Shown: one piece after another, positions 35,759 through 46,900 of the stretch
How positions within the stretch are numbered: the stretch's first letter is position 1
Layout: every line of letters starts with the position of its first letter
Assembly: GCF_002802915.1 (NCBI RefSeq)
Contig: NZ_PEBJ01000003.1
Location: forward strand, 248,001-312,000
Source: Bifidobacterium felsineum
Lineage (GTDB): Bacteria; Actinomycetota; Actinomycetes; Actinomycetales; Bifidobacteriaceae
Direction: 5' to 3'
Length of the DNA: 64,000 nucleotides
The notes under the pieces: model-generated
Databases searched by the model: none
What the model was told of the DNA's origin: nothing
What the model saw: only the letters and a program-made list of their open reading frames with translations
Program-made: the position numbers and the translations under genes

Positions 35759-38368
35759 TCACAGGGCGGCGTTGTAGTCACGGACCTTGAGCGTGCGGTG
35801 CGAGGAAGCCACGTTCTCCACAATCAGACGCTTCAGGGCGTTGTCGGCGGCGAAGTGCTCCTCCAGCCATGCGTCACCCAGCTTGGTGAGGGTGGCCGGA
35901 TCGGCGTAACCCGGGTAGAGGCCATTGAGCAGCGCCTCGGCCATGTGGTAGGTCTTGTTGGCCCAGATCCAATCCACAGTCTCGAAGTACTTGGCGGCGA
36001 ACGGCTCGGCCAACTCGGTGTTCGGCGTGGCAGAGAAGCCACGAGCCACGGCCTCGAGCTGGGAGTTAGTCAGCTCGGTGTTGTTGAGCGCCTGATCCCA
36101 AGCCCATTCCTTGGCCTCAACGGTCGGGCGTGCGGCGCGAGCGCCGAGTGCGAACTCACGGTTCACAATGGAATCCTTCTTAGCCAGCTGGGCTTCAACC
36201 TCGTCATCGCTCAACGCATTGACGGAGGTGAGGGACTGGATGATGGTCCAAGTGAAGTTGTTGTCGATCTCAAGACCAGGCAGGTTCACCGTGCCGTCAA
36301 GCAGGCCACGGGCGTTGGCGGCGAATGCTTCGTCGCCTTCCTCGCCGTAACCGAGGTAGGCGGTGATGAGCTGGAACTGGGTGTCGGAACCGGCTTCGGC
36401 GGCGTTGGCCAGCTTCCACAGCTCGGCGGCAACATGGCGTAGCACGTCTTCGCGACGGGCCGGCGCCACATAGTGGTGGGCGGTGGTGCTCATGCAGGCC
36501 AATGCGTAGCGGAAGGTGGTGGATTCGGTTTCGGTGGCCAGCAGGCGCAGGGTCATGTCCACGAAGCGCTCGGCCGGGAACTCACCGTCACGGGTCATGT
36601 CCCAGAAGGCCAGCCAGGTCACGGCGCGAGCCAGTGCGTCGTCGAAACGATGCAGGTTGGCTTCGGCGAAGGCCTGGGACTCGGCATCGAAGCGAATCTT
36701 GGTGTAGGTCAGATCGTCGTCGTTCACCAGGATCAGAGCCGGGCGCTGTTTGCCGGCGGCGGCTTCCACGATGGTGGTTTCGCCGTCCACATCGAGTTCG
36801 AACTGTTCGGTACGCACGATCTTGCCGGTGGCCTTGTCTTCGTTGTAGAAGCCGATGGCCAGACGGTGCGGGCGCAGCACCGGGTGCTCTTCAGGAGCGG
36901 TCTGGGTGAGTTTGAGCTCGGCGATGGTGCCGTCAGCGGCTTCGGCCACCGATGCGGCGATGGTGTTGATGCCGGATTCCTCCAGCCACTTGGCGCTCCA
37001 TGCTTTCAGGTCGCGGCCGGAGGTCTTCTCCAGTTCGCCCAGCAGGTCAGCCAGGGTGGCGTTGGAGTAGGCGTGGCGGTTGAGGTAGCTGTTGATGCCC
37101 TTGAAGAACTGCTCGCGGCCCACGTAGAAGGCCAGCTGCTTCAGCACGGAAGCGCCCTTGGCGTAGGTGATGCCGTCGAAGTTGACGTAGGTATCGTTGA
37201 GATCGTTGATCGGGGCCACGATCGGGTGCGTGGTCGGCAGCTGATCCTGGCGCAGTGCCCAGCTCTTTTCACCGGAGCAGAAGGTGGCCCAGGCGTCGTG
37301 CCATTCGGTGGCCTCGGCGGTGGCCAACGTGGAGGTGAATTCAGCGAAGGACTCGTTGAGCCACAGGTCGTTCCACCACTTCATGGTCACGTAATCGCCG
37401 AACCACATGTGGGCGAGTTCGTGCAGCACGGTCACCACGCGGCGTTCGGCCAGAGCATCGGTCACCTTGGATTCGAACACGTAGGAGTCGCGGATGGTCA
37501 CCATGCCGATGTTCTCCATGGCACCGGCGTTGTATTCCGGCACGTAGATCTGGTCGTACTTGGCGTACGGGTACGGCACGCCCCAGGTCTTGGCGTAGAA
37601 GGCGAAGCCCTTCTTGGTGATGTCGAACAGGTAGTCCACGTCCTTGGCGAAGGCGTCGGCCAAGGACTGGCGGCAGTACTGGGCCATCGGCACAGTGCGA
37701 CCATCCTCGTTGTGGTATTCGGTGTGCCATTCGGCGTACGGGCCAGCGCAGATGGCGGTCAGGTAGGAGCTCATCACCGGGGTCGGCTCGAAGGTCCACA
37801 GGCGGCTGGATTCGTTCGGCTTGTTTTCCAGAGTGCCGTCAAGGGTTTCGCGAGCGTCATCTTCAATGCTGGCAGCCGGCATGTTGGAGGTGACGATCCA
37901 GCTCTTCGGGGCAAGCACCTTGAAATCGAACGTGGCCTTCAGATCAGGCTGATCGAACACGGCATAGACACGGCGAGCGTCCGGCACTTCAAACTGGGAG
38001 TACAGGTACACGTTGCCGTCAGACGGATCAACCGAACGATGCAGGCCTTCGCCGGTGTTGGAGTAACGGCACAAAGCGGTGACGGTGACCTCGTTCTTGG
38101 CCTTCAAGTGATTGAGTTCGATGCGGTTGTCCTTGTAGGCCACGGCCGGGTCGATCGATTCGCCATTGAGCTCGATGGCGGTGACTTCATCGGCAATCAG
38201 ATCGAGGAAGGTCGAGGAGTCTTCCTTGGCGTTGAAGCAGATGAGGGCTTTGGAACCGAAGTTCTTCGGGCCCACGGTCAGGTCAAGGTCAACATGGTAG
38301 TGAATTGGCGCTTCGACTACGGCCTTACGTTCTTCGGCCTCGACACGGGTCAGATTCGATCCGGGCAT
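35759..38368 (-). CDS. pepN: aminopeptidase N (M1 family)
   Basis: An 869-residue zinc aminopeptidase that trims N-terminal residues from peptides in the cytoplasm. The exopeptidase motif GAMEN is at 282-286. The zinc site is HELAH (His316, Glu317, His320) with the third ligand Glu339 in NESFAE. The C-terminal ERAP1-like helical domain extends from about 530 to the end, as in actinobacterial PepN proteins. GAAAGGAA before the ATG at 38368 fixes the start. It is preceded by an unusual leader with a terminator-like hairpin. Together with the peptide ABC transporter in this window it would supply amino acids. Confidence 0.95.
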   Translation of the reverse strand: MPGSNLTRVEAEERKAVVEAPIHYHVDLDLTVGPKNFGSKALICFNAKEDSSTFLDLIADEVTAIELNGESIDPAVAYKDNRIELNHLKAKNEVTVTALCRYSNTGEGLHRSVDPSDGNVYLYSQFEVPDARRVYAVFDQPDLKATFDFKVLAPKSWIVTSNMPAASIEDDARETLDGTLENKPNESSRLWTFEPTPVMSSYLTAICAGPYAEWHTEYHNEDGRTVPMAQYCRQSLADAFAKDVDYLFDITKKGFAFYAKTWGVPYPYAKYDQIYVPEYNAGAMENIGMVTIRDSYVFESKVTDALAERRVVTVLHELAHMWFGDYVTMKWWNDLWLNESFAEFTSTLATAEATEWHDAWATFCSGEKSWALRQDQLPTTHPIVAPINDLNDTYVNFDGITYAKGASVLKQLAFYVGREQFFKGINSYLNRHAYSNATLADLLGELEKTSGRDLKAWSAKWLEESGINTIAASVAEAADGTIAELKLTQTAPEEHPVLRPHRLAIGFYNEDKATGKIVRTEQFELDVDGETTIVEAAAGKQRPALILVNDDDLTYTKIRFDAESQAFAEANLHRFDDALARAVTWLAFWDMTRDGEFPAERFVDMTLRLLATETESTTFRYALACMSTTAHHYVAPARREDVLRHVAAELWKLANAAEAGSDTQFQLITAYLGYGEEGDEAFAANARGLLDGTVNLPGLEIDNNFTWTIIQSLTSVNALSDDEVEAQLAKKDSIVNREFALGARAARPTVEAKEWAWDQALNNTELTNSQLEAVARGFSATPNTELAEPFAAKYFETVDWIWANKTYHMAEALLNGLYPGYADPATLTKLGDAWLEEHFAADNALKRLIVENVASSHRTLKVRDYNAAL

Positions 38369-38384
38369 AGTGTTCCTTTCATAC

Positions 38385-38422
38385 AAAAACCTCCCTGTGC
38401 AAGGGAGGTGGCGCAAAGCGCC
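38385..38422 (-). promoter_or_regulatory. terminator-like double hairpin in the pepN leader
   Basis: On the minus strand a GGCGC-AAA-GCGCC hairpin (38410-38422) is directly followed by an 8-bp stem ACCTCCCT/AGGGAGGT (38389-38409 region) and five U (38385-38389). This is a complete intrinsic terminator, ending only 17 bases before the pepN start codon and just before its ribosome binding site. It may attenuate pepN or stop read-through from RNase J. Confidence 0.65.
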
Positions 38423-38463
38423 GGAGTGGAAAACGACTTTTCAAGTAAAGGTTAACTACGACT

Positions 38464-38502
38464 GTAGCGGGTCAGGGGTATTACGCTCCCCTGACCCGCT
38501 AC
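38464..38502 (-). terminator. stem-loop after the RNase J gene
   Basis: A perfect 15-bp stem (38464-38478 and 38488-38502) with a 9-nt loop starts 12 bases after the RNase J stop. No U-run follows on the minus strand, but its stability suggests an RNA end or terminator. Confidence 0.75.
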
Positions 38503-38514
38503 CATTAACGGCAC

Positions 38515-40359
38515 TCAGTGCTGGTCGATAATGTCGACATCCTGAGCGATGTCCGCCACAACCGGCACGATCATCGGCTTGCGGTGCAGCTGGCGGGCCA
38601 CCCAGCCGCCCAGTGTGCGGCGCATGATCTGCTGCAGCTTATAGGTGTCGCGAGTGCCTTGCATCAGAGCGTCATTCAGCTGTTCGACGATCTGGTGACG
38701 CACCTTGTCGAATTCGCTTTCGTCCTCGGCAACGGCGTTCAGGTAGATCTTCGGGCCGGTGACGACTTCGCGGTTGTCGGTATCCACCACCACGAATGCG
38801 GAGACGAAGCCTTCGGTACCGAGGATGCGGCGTTTCTCCAGTTCGTCGTCGGTCAGTTCGCCGACGGAATCACCGTCGACGTACACGTAACCGCACGGCA
38901 CGGAGCCGACGACTGCGGCCTTGCCGTGGTAGAGATCCACCACGTCGCCATCTTCCGCAAGCACCACGTTCTGCGGATCGACGCCGGTCTTAACGGCGAT
39001 CAGGCCGTTGGCCACCAGGTGACGGTTCTCACCGTGGATAGGCATGGCGCACTTCGGCTTGACGATGTTGTACATGTACAGCAACTCGCCCTCGTTGCAG
39101 TGGCCGGAAACGTGCACGGCTGCGTTATCGCGGTTGACCACCTTGGCGCCGAGCTGCACGAGCTTGTTGATGACCTTGTACACCCCATGCTCGTTGCCCG
39201 GAATCAGGGAGCTGGCGAGAATCACCGTATCGAACTCGTTGATGTGGATGTCACGGTGGTTGCCGTCGGCGATACGGCCGAGGGCGGCCATTGGTTCGCC
39301 CTGGGAACCGGTGCACATGTAGACGAGCTTGTCATCCTGGATGTCGTTGGCCTGTTTCAGGTCCACGACGGTGCCTTCAGGGATGTGCAGGTAGCCGAGG
39401 TCGGCGGCGATGGACATGTTGCGGACCATCGAACGGCCTACGAACACGACCTTGCGGCCATACTTGTGGGCCGCATCCACCACCTGCTGCACACGGTGAA
39501 CATGGGAGGAGAAGCTGGCCACGATGATCTTGCGCGTGGCCTGGGCGAACGCCTGATCCAATGCCGGACCGATGGAGGTCTCAGGCTTCACGAAGCCAGG
39601 CACCTCGGCGTTGGTGGAATCCATCATCAGGAGGTCCACACCCTTTTCGCCAATCTTGCCGAATTCCACCAGATCGGTGATCTTGTGGTCGAGCGGCAGC
39701 TGATCGAGCTTGATGTCGCCGGTATCGATCAGGGAACCTGCCGGAGTCTTGACGTAAACAGCCAGGGCGTCCGGAATGGAGTGGGTTACCGTGACGAACT
39801 CAAGCTCAAATGGGCCCACCTTGAGCTTTTCGCGGCCAGCGACCTCCACCTTGGTGGGGTTCTGGTGGTGTTCCTTGCATTTGGCGTCCACGAATGCGAG
39901 GGTCAGCTTGGAGCCGATCAGCGGGATATCCGGACGCAGCTTCAGCAGGTAGGGAACGCCACCGATGTGGTCCTCATGACCGTGAGTCAGCACCAGGGCG
40001 TCGACCTTGTCGAGACGGTCCTTGATGTAGCTGAAATCAGGCAGGATCAGGTCGACGCCCGGCTGCTCCTCCTCAGGGAAGAGCACGCCGCAGTCGATGA
40101 GCAGCAAATGACCGTTGTATTCGATCACGTTCATGTTGCGGCCGATTTCGCCGAGGCCACCAAGCGGCGTGATGCGCATGGAACCCTTGCGATACTTCGG
40201 CGGAGCAATCAGCACCGCATCCTGCTGAGGCGCAGTAGGCGCCTGATTGATCTTGCGGGACTGGTTGTTGCGGCTGGTCTGGCTCTTGCCGCCCTTGCGG
40301 CCAGAGCCACGACGGCGCGAGTTGCTGTTCTTTGTTGTCTTCTTTTGTTCTTGTGCCAT
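38515..40359 (-). CDS. rnj: ribonuclease J
   Basis: A 614-residue metallo-beta-lactamase/beta-CASP ribonuclease with 5'-to-3' exo- and endonuclease activity in mRNA decay and rRNA processing. The zinc motif THGHEDHIGG has His126, His128, Asp130 and His131; further ligands lie in the DCG and DTGD segments, and a C-terminal dimerisation domain follows. The N-terminal 55 residues are very rich in Lys, Arg, Ser and Gln, an extension typical of actinobacterial RNase J that may bind RNA. The upstream ribosome binding site is weak (AAGAAG). The gene follows dapA by about 80 bases, an actinobacterial arrangement (dapB-dapA-rnj). Confidence 0.94.
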   Translation of the reverse strand: MAQEQKKTTKNSNSRRRGSGRKGGKSQTSRNNQSRKINQAPTAPQQDAVLIAPPKYRKGSMRITPLGGLGEIGRNMNVIEYNGHLLLIDCGVLFPEEEQPGVDLILPDFSYIKDRLDKVDALVLTHGHEDHIGGVPYLLKLRPDIPLIGSKLTLAFVDAKCKEHHQNPTKVEVAGREKLKVGPFELEFVTVTHSIPDALAVYVKTPAGSLIDTGDIKLDQLPLDHKITDLVEFGKIGEKGVDLLMMDSTNAEVPGFVKPETSIGPALDQAFAQATRKIIVASFSSHVHRVQQVVDAAHKYGRKVVFVGRSMVRNMSIAADLGYLHIPEGTVVDLKQANDIQDDKLVYMCTGSQGEPMAALGRIADGNHRDIHINEFDTVILASSLIPGNEHGVYKVINKLVQLGAKVVNRDNAAVHVSGHCNEGELLYMYNIVKPKCAMPIHGENRHLVANGLIAVKTGVDPQNVVLAEDGDVVDLYHGKAAVVGSVPCGYVYVDGDSVGELTDDELEKRRILGTEGFVSAFVVVDTDNREVVTGPKIYLNAVAEDESEFDKVRHQIVEQLNDALMQGTRDTYKLQQIMRRTLGGWVARQLHRKPMIVPVVADIAQDVDIIDQH

Positions 40360-40441
40360 ATCTTCTTGGATTTTTCTGTTGTTTGTGCTTTCGCTCTGTC
40401 ATGCGGAAGCGGCGGGCTGGCAACCCGTATACAGCAGCTGC

Positions 40442-41368
40442 TTACAGCAGTCCAGCGGCGCGCATGCCTTCTTCGGCCTTATCAAGCTGAGCGGCATCAG
40501 GGCCGATGTTCGGCAGGCGCATGGTGGTGGAGGGGATGTATCCCTTGACCTTGAGCGCGGCCTTGGCCATAACGGCCTGGTAGCCGTCGCCGTTGAGCGC
40601 GTGGACGAGAGGTGCGAGCTGATTGGCGAGACGACGGGCAGTGGTGATATCGCCACGATCGAATGCCTGGACGAGCTGCTGCATGGGGTTGGAGGCGACG
40701 TGGGCAATCACTGAGATGATGCCGACGGCACCAATGGAGAGGAACGGCAGGAACAGACCGTCATCGCCGGAATACCAGGCGAGACCGGTGCGCTGCTGCT
40801 TCTCCACTGCGGCTGCAAGATCGCCAGTGGCGTCCTTGACGGCCTTGACGTGTTCAAGTTCGGCCAGACGGTCATAAGTTTCGATCTTGACCTTCAGACC
40901 GGTGCGGCCGGGGACATCGTATACGATGATCGGCTTTTCTGCGGATTCGTCGACGGCCTTGTAATGGCCGACGATGCCATCCTGGGAGGGGCGGGAATAA
41001 TACGGCATGACTACCAGCACTGCGTCAGCGCCGGCCTCTTGAGTCTGCTCAACCATACGCACGGTGTGTGCGGTGTCGTTGGAACCAGCACCGGAAATCA
41101 CCGGTACATCAACTGCTTCCTTGACGGCCTTGACCAGCTCGACCTTTTCTTCCATATGGGTCACGGGCGATTCGCCGGTGGTGCCATTGACCACCAGACC
41201 ATCCGCTCCATCGGCCACGAGATGCTTGGCGAGCTTGACCGCCGCGTCGAAATCAACGCTGCCATCTGCCTTCATAGGGGTAACCATTGCCGGCAGGATT
41301 CGGCCGAAAGGCGCAGGGTCAAGAAGATGCATGTCATGCTCGCTCATAGTGTTCACCGTACTTCCCAT
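40442..41368 (-). CDS. dapA: 4-hydroxy-tetrahydrodipicolinate synthase
   Basis: A 308-residue aldolase-fold enzyme that condenses pyruvate with aspartate semialdehyde, the first committed step to lysine and diaminopimelate. The pyruvate-binding NGTTGE motif is at 61-66, the catalytic Tyr150 lies in IIVYDVPGRTG, and the Schiff-base Lys178 in AVKDATGD. A second ATG at 41347 (MSEHD) is equally possible as the start. It lies downstream of dapB and upstream of rnj on the same strand. Numbers are given for the longer form. Confidence 0.94.
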   Translation of the reverse strand: MGSTVNTMSEHDMHLLDPAPFGRILPAMVTPMKADGSVDFDAAVKLAKHLVADGADGLVVNGTTGESPVTHMEEKVELVKAVKEAVDVPVISGAGSNDTAHTVRMVEQTQEAGADAVLVVMPYYSRPSQDGIVGHYKAVDESAEKPIIVYDVPGRTGLKVKIETYDRLAELEHVKAVKDATGDLAAAVEKQQRTGLAWYSGDDGLFLPFLSIGAVGIISVIAHVASNPMQQLVQAFDRGDITTARRLANQLAPLVHALNGDGYQAVMAKAALKVKGYIPSTTMRLPNIGPDAAQLDKAEEGMRAAGLL

Positions 41369-41456
41369 TGTGGACTCTTATGTAACCGACATAGAGCCCG
41401 TTGTTGTGATGCTTGTGATTCGTTTGTATGTCTGGTTTCACCTGTGGCGGGGGCGC

Positions 41457-42221
<765 letters not shown>

Positions 42222-42378
42222 CTATATGTTCTTTAATATCTTTGTGTTGTACGTTGTACGCCTCTAAATCGGCAATCAGCCTATCACCAGCAGCCATGCA
42301 AACCAATGAAATGTCCACGGAATGGGGCTGCCGGTGTGATGCGAGAACGCGGTGCGCGACGACGATGCGGCGAAGCAA

Positions 42379-43749
42379 TCAGGTTCGCCTCTTTGCCAAT
42401 AGCCATCCGCACAATGCGAGCGGAACCGCGGCCAAGGTAAAGAGGAACGGCAGCATCATGCCCACGTGCGGGTTCGCCGCATCCAGAACGACGCCGGCCA
42501 CAGAGGAACCAATCGATGTACCGACCGTACCGGCGGTAGTCACCCAGCTCAGTCCTTCAGTCAGGGATTCCGGCGGTACCAGATCCTTGACGATGAGGTT
42601 GCCGGTTGCGAACAATGGTGAAACCGTCAGGCCTGTCAGAATCTCGATGATTCCCAGCAAAATGAGGCTGTCCATGGTAAGGCGGAAGAACACGTATCCC
42701 ACGGTGAGCAATGCAAGGAACATGACCATATGCGCCCAATGGGAGCCTTTGAGCTGTCGCGAGCCGAATATCAGAGCGCCGGCGCACGAGCCTACGGCGA
42801 ACATGGCAAGCTGAAGACCGAGGAACGGTTCCAATCCCATGGTTTTCATCGTCGCGGTGATTGAGACGTCGAATGAGGTGAAGCTCATATTGAACACCAC
42901 GAACACCGCGAGCAGCGGCAATACGCCCGCATAAAGCAGCACGCTCTTAGGCTTAGGCGCCTGCGTTTTCAGCTGGCGAAGCGTGAGCCGATCCGCGGCT
43001 GATGTATCCGACGAGCCCTTCTTCGTAGGTGTAGCCGTAGGTGCGGCGGACGCATTGCTTAGCGTGGCATGCTCGGATACGGATACAGTGACGGGCTCCA
43101 CAATGATGCTCGGCTGCGTGGATTTGAGCGAGAAGAATATGGTACCGCCGATGCCGCAAGCCAATGTAGGCACAAACAGCTGTGAAACAGGATGGACTGA
43201 GGTAGCGAGCCATGCAGCCATAATCGGCCCCAAGATGAACACGATTTCGTCGATGGCTGCTTCCATGGCGTATGCAGTATTGAGCAGCTGCTCACCGTCT
43301 TCGACCGTGCGCAACGCGTATGCCCAACGTGTTCTGACCAATGCGCCGAATGAAAACTGCGTAAGTCCCATGATGATGGCTAGCACGAACAGCGCCGCTA
43401 TCGGCACGCGGATCAGAGCCGCAAACGCGAACGACAGCATGGCGACGATCTGCACTGCGAGCGCTATACGGCCGACCCGGGCCTGGCCGAATCGGTCGAA
43501 CGCCCTCGCATAAAACGGGGTGACGCAGGACATGGCCAGCACATACACGGCGCTCATGGTGCCTGCTATGGTCCAATTGTCATACAAGTGGTTCAGCGCC
43601 AGCACAATGCCGAGGCTCATCATGGAGATAGGCAGGCGAGCCACTGCTCCGGAAAGGCAGAAGGCTTTGGCCCCTGGCAGTGCGAATAGCCTCCGGTATG
43701 GGGAGGGATGGGCAGCATACGACGTGGTATCAACACGAGTCGTAGACAC
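42379..43749 (-). CDS. MFS transporter
   Basis: A 456-residue major facilitator with two groups of six membrane helices separated by a cytoplasmic loop of about 70 residues (rich in Thr, Ser, Ala and Lys). The N-terminal half holds a loop FDRFGQARVGRIAL that resembles the conserved MFS loop 2-3 motif. The GTG at 43749 is chosen because AAGGAG lies 7 bases before it; the frame opens to an ATG 16 codons earlier without such a site. Substrate unknown, probably a drug or sugar exporter. It follows AdnB in orientation with no shared function evident. Confidence 0.85.
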   Translation of the reverse strand: MSTTRVDTTSYAAHPSPYRRLFALPGAKAFCLSGAVARLPISMMSLGIVLALNHLYDNWTIAGTMSAVYVLAMSCVTPFYARAFDRFGQARVGRIALAVQIVAMLSFAFAALIRVPIAALFVLAIIMGLTQFSFGALVRTRWAYALRTVEDGEQLLNTAYAMEAAIDEIVFILGPIMAAWLATSVHPVSQLFVPTLACGIGGTIFFSLKSTQPSIIVEPVTVSVSEHATLSNASAAPTATPTKKGSSDTSAADRLTLRQLKTQAPKPKSVLLYAGVLPLLAVFVVFNMSFTSFDVSITATMKTMGLEPFLGLQLAMFAVGSCAGALIFGSRQLKGSHWAHMVMFLALLTVGYVFFRLTMDSLILLGIIEILTGLTVSPLFATGNLIVKDLVPPESLTEGLSWVTTAGTVGTSIGSSVAGVVLDAANPHVGMMLPFLFTLAAVPLALCGWLLAKRRT

Positions 43750-43938
43750 GGTGTTCTCCTTACTGGTAGTTCGTCCGACACGTGCGCCCGCCCACACGCG
43801 CCTTCCGAGGGTAGCGGTCCCTGAGCAACGTCACGCAGTGCGTTTCTCCCGCGGACAGATGCCGTTCTGATTGGCCGCGAGAACATAAGCTGTTCGACGC
43901 GCTTCAACGGCACCCAGTCATAGGCGTTGTCATAGCGC

Positions 43939-46900
43939 CTAGTCGTTGTCAGATTGTTCAGGGATTCCGGAGTTCAACTCGGTAAGGATTTCCTGTTTGG
44001 TTTTGGCGTGAGCATGAAGTTCACGCAAGCCTTCATCAGGCTCACTGACATAGTAGAGGGTAGCGTCGATACTCTCCAACTCCACATCCTCCACTACGGC
44101 GAGCAGCAGTCGATACATGTCGAGCTGGGCCAACTTGCGTTCGATGTCCGCGGTTTTGACTGGCCGTCTGCCGGTTTTCCAATCAACGATGGTGAACCGC
44201 TTGGACGCATCATCAGCGTTCAAGCCACCGGCAAAGACCGCGTCAAGCTTGCCATTGACGAGACCTATGCCGGGCACATCGACCACAATCGACCGCTCGG
44301 CCCACACCGGCATGCGATTGGCCCAATGCGATTGAGCCAATCGTTCCGCCCACACTGCTATGTCGCCATCCGTCGGCATAGGCACTCCTCTGTATCGATC
44401 GGCACCTTGCCGCGAACGCAGGCCGAGATACTGGCCCGCATATTGGTCTGTGTCTTGGCCGGATTCGATGAGTAGTTCCTGGTGCAGCTGTTCGGCCGGA
44501 TTGCCCGCGTTCACGAATCGCTCCGCCCAATCATGGAAGCGAGTGCCTTCCTGCGCCGCAGGAGAGGAGAGCCGCGGCACTGGGCGCACCACATAACGCC
44601 AGTAGTCGCGCTCCTCCCGTTCGCTCATACCGCCAACACGAGCTTGCAGACTAGTGACGTTCTGCCGGCCTGCGGTGAGAATACGCTGCGCTTTGGCCTT
44701 CACCGTCTCATCAAGTGATTCCTCGTTCTCGCCGCCGCTCATCAAATCGATGTCATCGGCCAGCAGCTGCGCCCGCCGAGAAATCGGCCCGCATATCAGC
44801 TGCGAGGTCTCACCGTTGGAGGCTACGACTTGTTTCGCCTCGTCGATGGCTTGAAGAACGGAAGGAATGTCTTGTGTCAGTCGTTGTTGTATATCCGGGC
44901 TCAGCCGCGCCGGCCAATATAGGCCATCGATTTCGGATACTTGTTCCAATGGAGTACGCCAAGCATCGGCAACCACGGCCTTGCCATATTCTTCCGCCGC
45001 GTCTCCCACGAAGAATCCTTGAGGCGGTGCAATAGGTTCGCCTTCCTGGGTAGTGAGCGCCACCGCGTCTGAGAGTTGCGCCACGCATTGTTCCGCGCTT
45101 ACCACGTGTGGATGAGCGTGCATGGCATCATGGATTTCCATCCAGAAGTTGGAGGGCGAGGACTTCCTCGCTCCCTTCTTCACCATAGAGGGATCCCTGC
45201 TGGACTCATTGGTATATGCGCAATAGGTCATCAGCACGTCTTTGCGCGCCCTGGTCAACGCCACGTAGGCCAGACGGCGCTCATCGGCATGCAGTCTGCG
45301 CCCGTATTCCTCCGTCTGCGTCAAATACCAACCGCTGCGGTCAGCGTCTTCTACACCGTCTCCGCAATCGCGAATGGAACCGAATGCCTCATCGTCGATG
45401 AGCTCCACGCCTTCCAGGGTTTGCAACATGGCAATCGGATCGGCATCCACATCGGCATCATGCGGGAAACGCGGCAGTATAGCGGCATCAGCTCGCATCG
45501 GCACTGGCACTGCAACCGGATCGGTAAGCCAGGAATGCGCCGTCTCATGATATTCGGGAGCTTGCCATTGGCCTTGTTCCGTGCCTCCTTCATGACCTTC
45601 CTCGAGCGTTATGGACAAATGGGATCCCTGATTACTGGGGAATCCGCCTTGTGCCATGCCGACGACCGCCACGGCATCCCATTCCAGACCTTTGGATTGG
45701 TGTACGGTCATGAGCTCCACATCCACCGGGGCATCCGGCAAGTTGGCAGCCTCGTCTTTCACGTTGCTCAGGTAATCGACCCACGTGATGAAACCACGCA
45801 ACGTCGGCGTCTGATCGACATCGAGTTCTTGGGTATAGGTGTCGACCAAATCCACGATGGAGTGCATGGGCATTCGTGCAATCGTGGGATCAAGATGCCC
45901 TTCTGGGCGCATGGCATGAGCCACTACGGCATCGATGTCAAGATCCAATGCTTCGATTGCCGCACGAATCACTTCCGCCAGTGGGCGCCCAACGGCATGC
46001 TGCACTTGTTGCACCGCTTGCGCGGCTTGCGCGATGCCACGTCGTCCTCGTTCACTGAGCTTGTGTTCATATGTGGATAGGTCGTCGTGCAATAACAGGT
46101 CTGGAACGAAAACCATGTTGGCAACCTGGTCGCGATGCTCACGCACCACCGCTGCCTGTTGCTCCACGGGAGTGTCGACAGGCACCAATCCCGCCTCGGC
46201 CAAGGCCCTGAAACGCTGCTGCGTGTTGAGTTCTTCGGCAATCGACGCCAAAGCGGTCAAATCAGCCGCCGACAGGTTGAACCGTGGAGTGGCCAGCAAT
46301 CGCATCAGCGACTTGGCATCGGTACGGTCGGATGCCACATGCAGCAATGCCAGAATGTCGCGCACTTCAGGACGTTCCAACAATGCGGAATATCCCACAA
46401 CGAATGTGGTGAGACCTGCCCGTTCCAGAGCCTCCTGATAGAGAGGCATTCGAGGTTTGCCACGGAACAATACCGCCACATGAGCCGAGTCCGGCTCACG
46501 CTTGCGGTATTTCTTTACCGCACGCTTGCAGAACCGCACCACGGCATCGATCTCCTGGCCGATTGTCGCGTATCCGAGCACTCCGAGGGTGCCTTCCGGG
46601 GCGTTATCCAATGCACGCAATGACGAGACACCGACCTCATGCATCAGTGAACTTGAGGGTCGTGCTGGGCGGGAGCGCAACGGAAGCGTCAAATCATTGG
46701 CGGCCTCGAGCACAATCTGACTGTTACGCCGTGTAATGGATAGGGGGAATGGCTTGGAATCCCCCGGCATACGGAAGTCATGCTGGAACATGCGGAACGC
46801 GCCCGGGCTTGCGCCACGCCAAGCGTAAATGGATTGGAATGGGTCGCCCACGGCGTTGACCGCGCAACGGTGAGCGTCGTCCGGATGAAACAGCGCCGCA

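Noticed and set aside
36473..38455. A 660-codon open frame antisense to pepN, and similarly long ones opposite RNase J (38518-40548), glmS (20139-21746) and def/glmM (32295-33899)
   Set aside because: They have low-complexity Gly/Val/His-rich products, no domain pattern or ribosome binding site, and lie opposite genes with clear catalytic motifs. They reflect high G+C codon structure.
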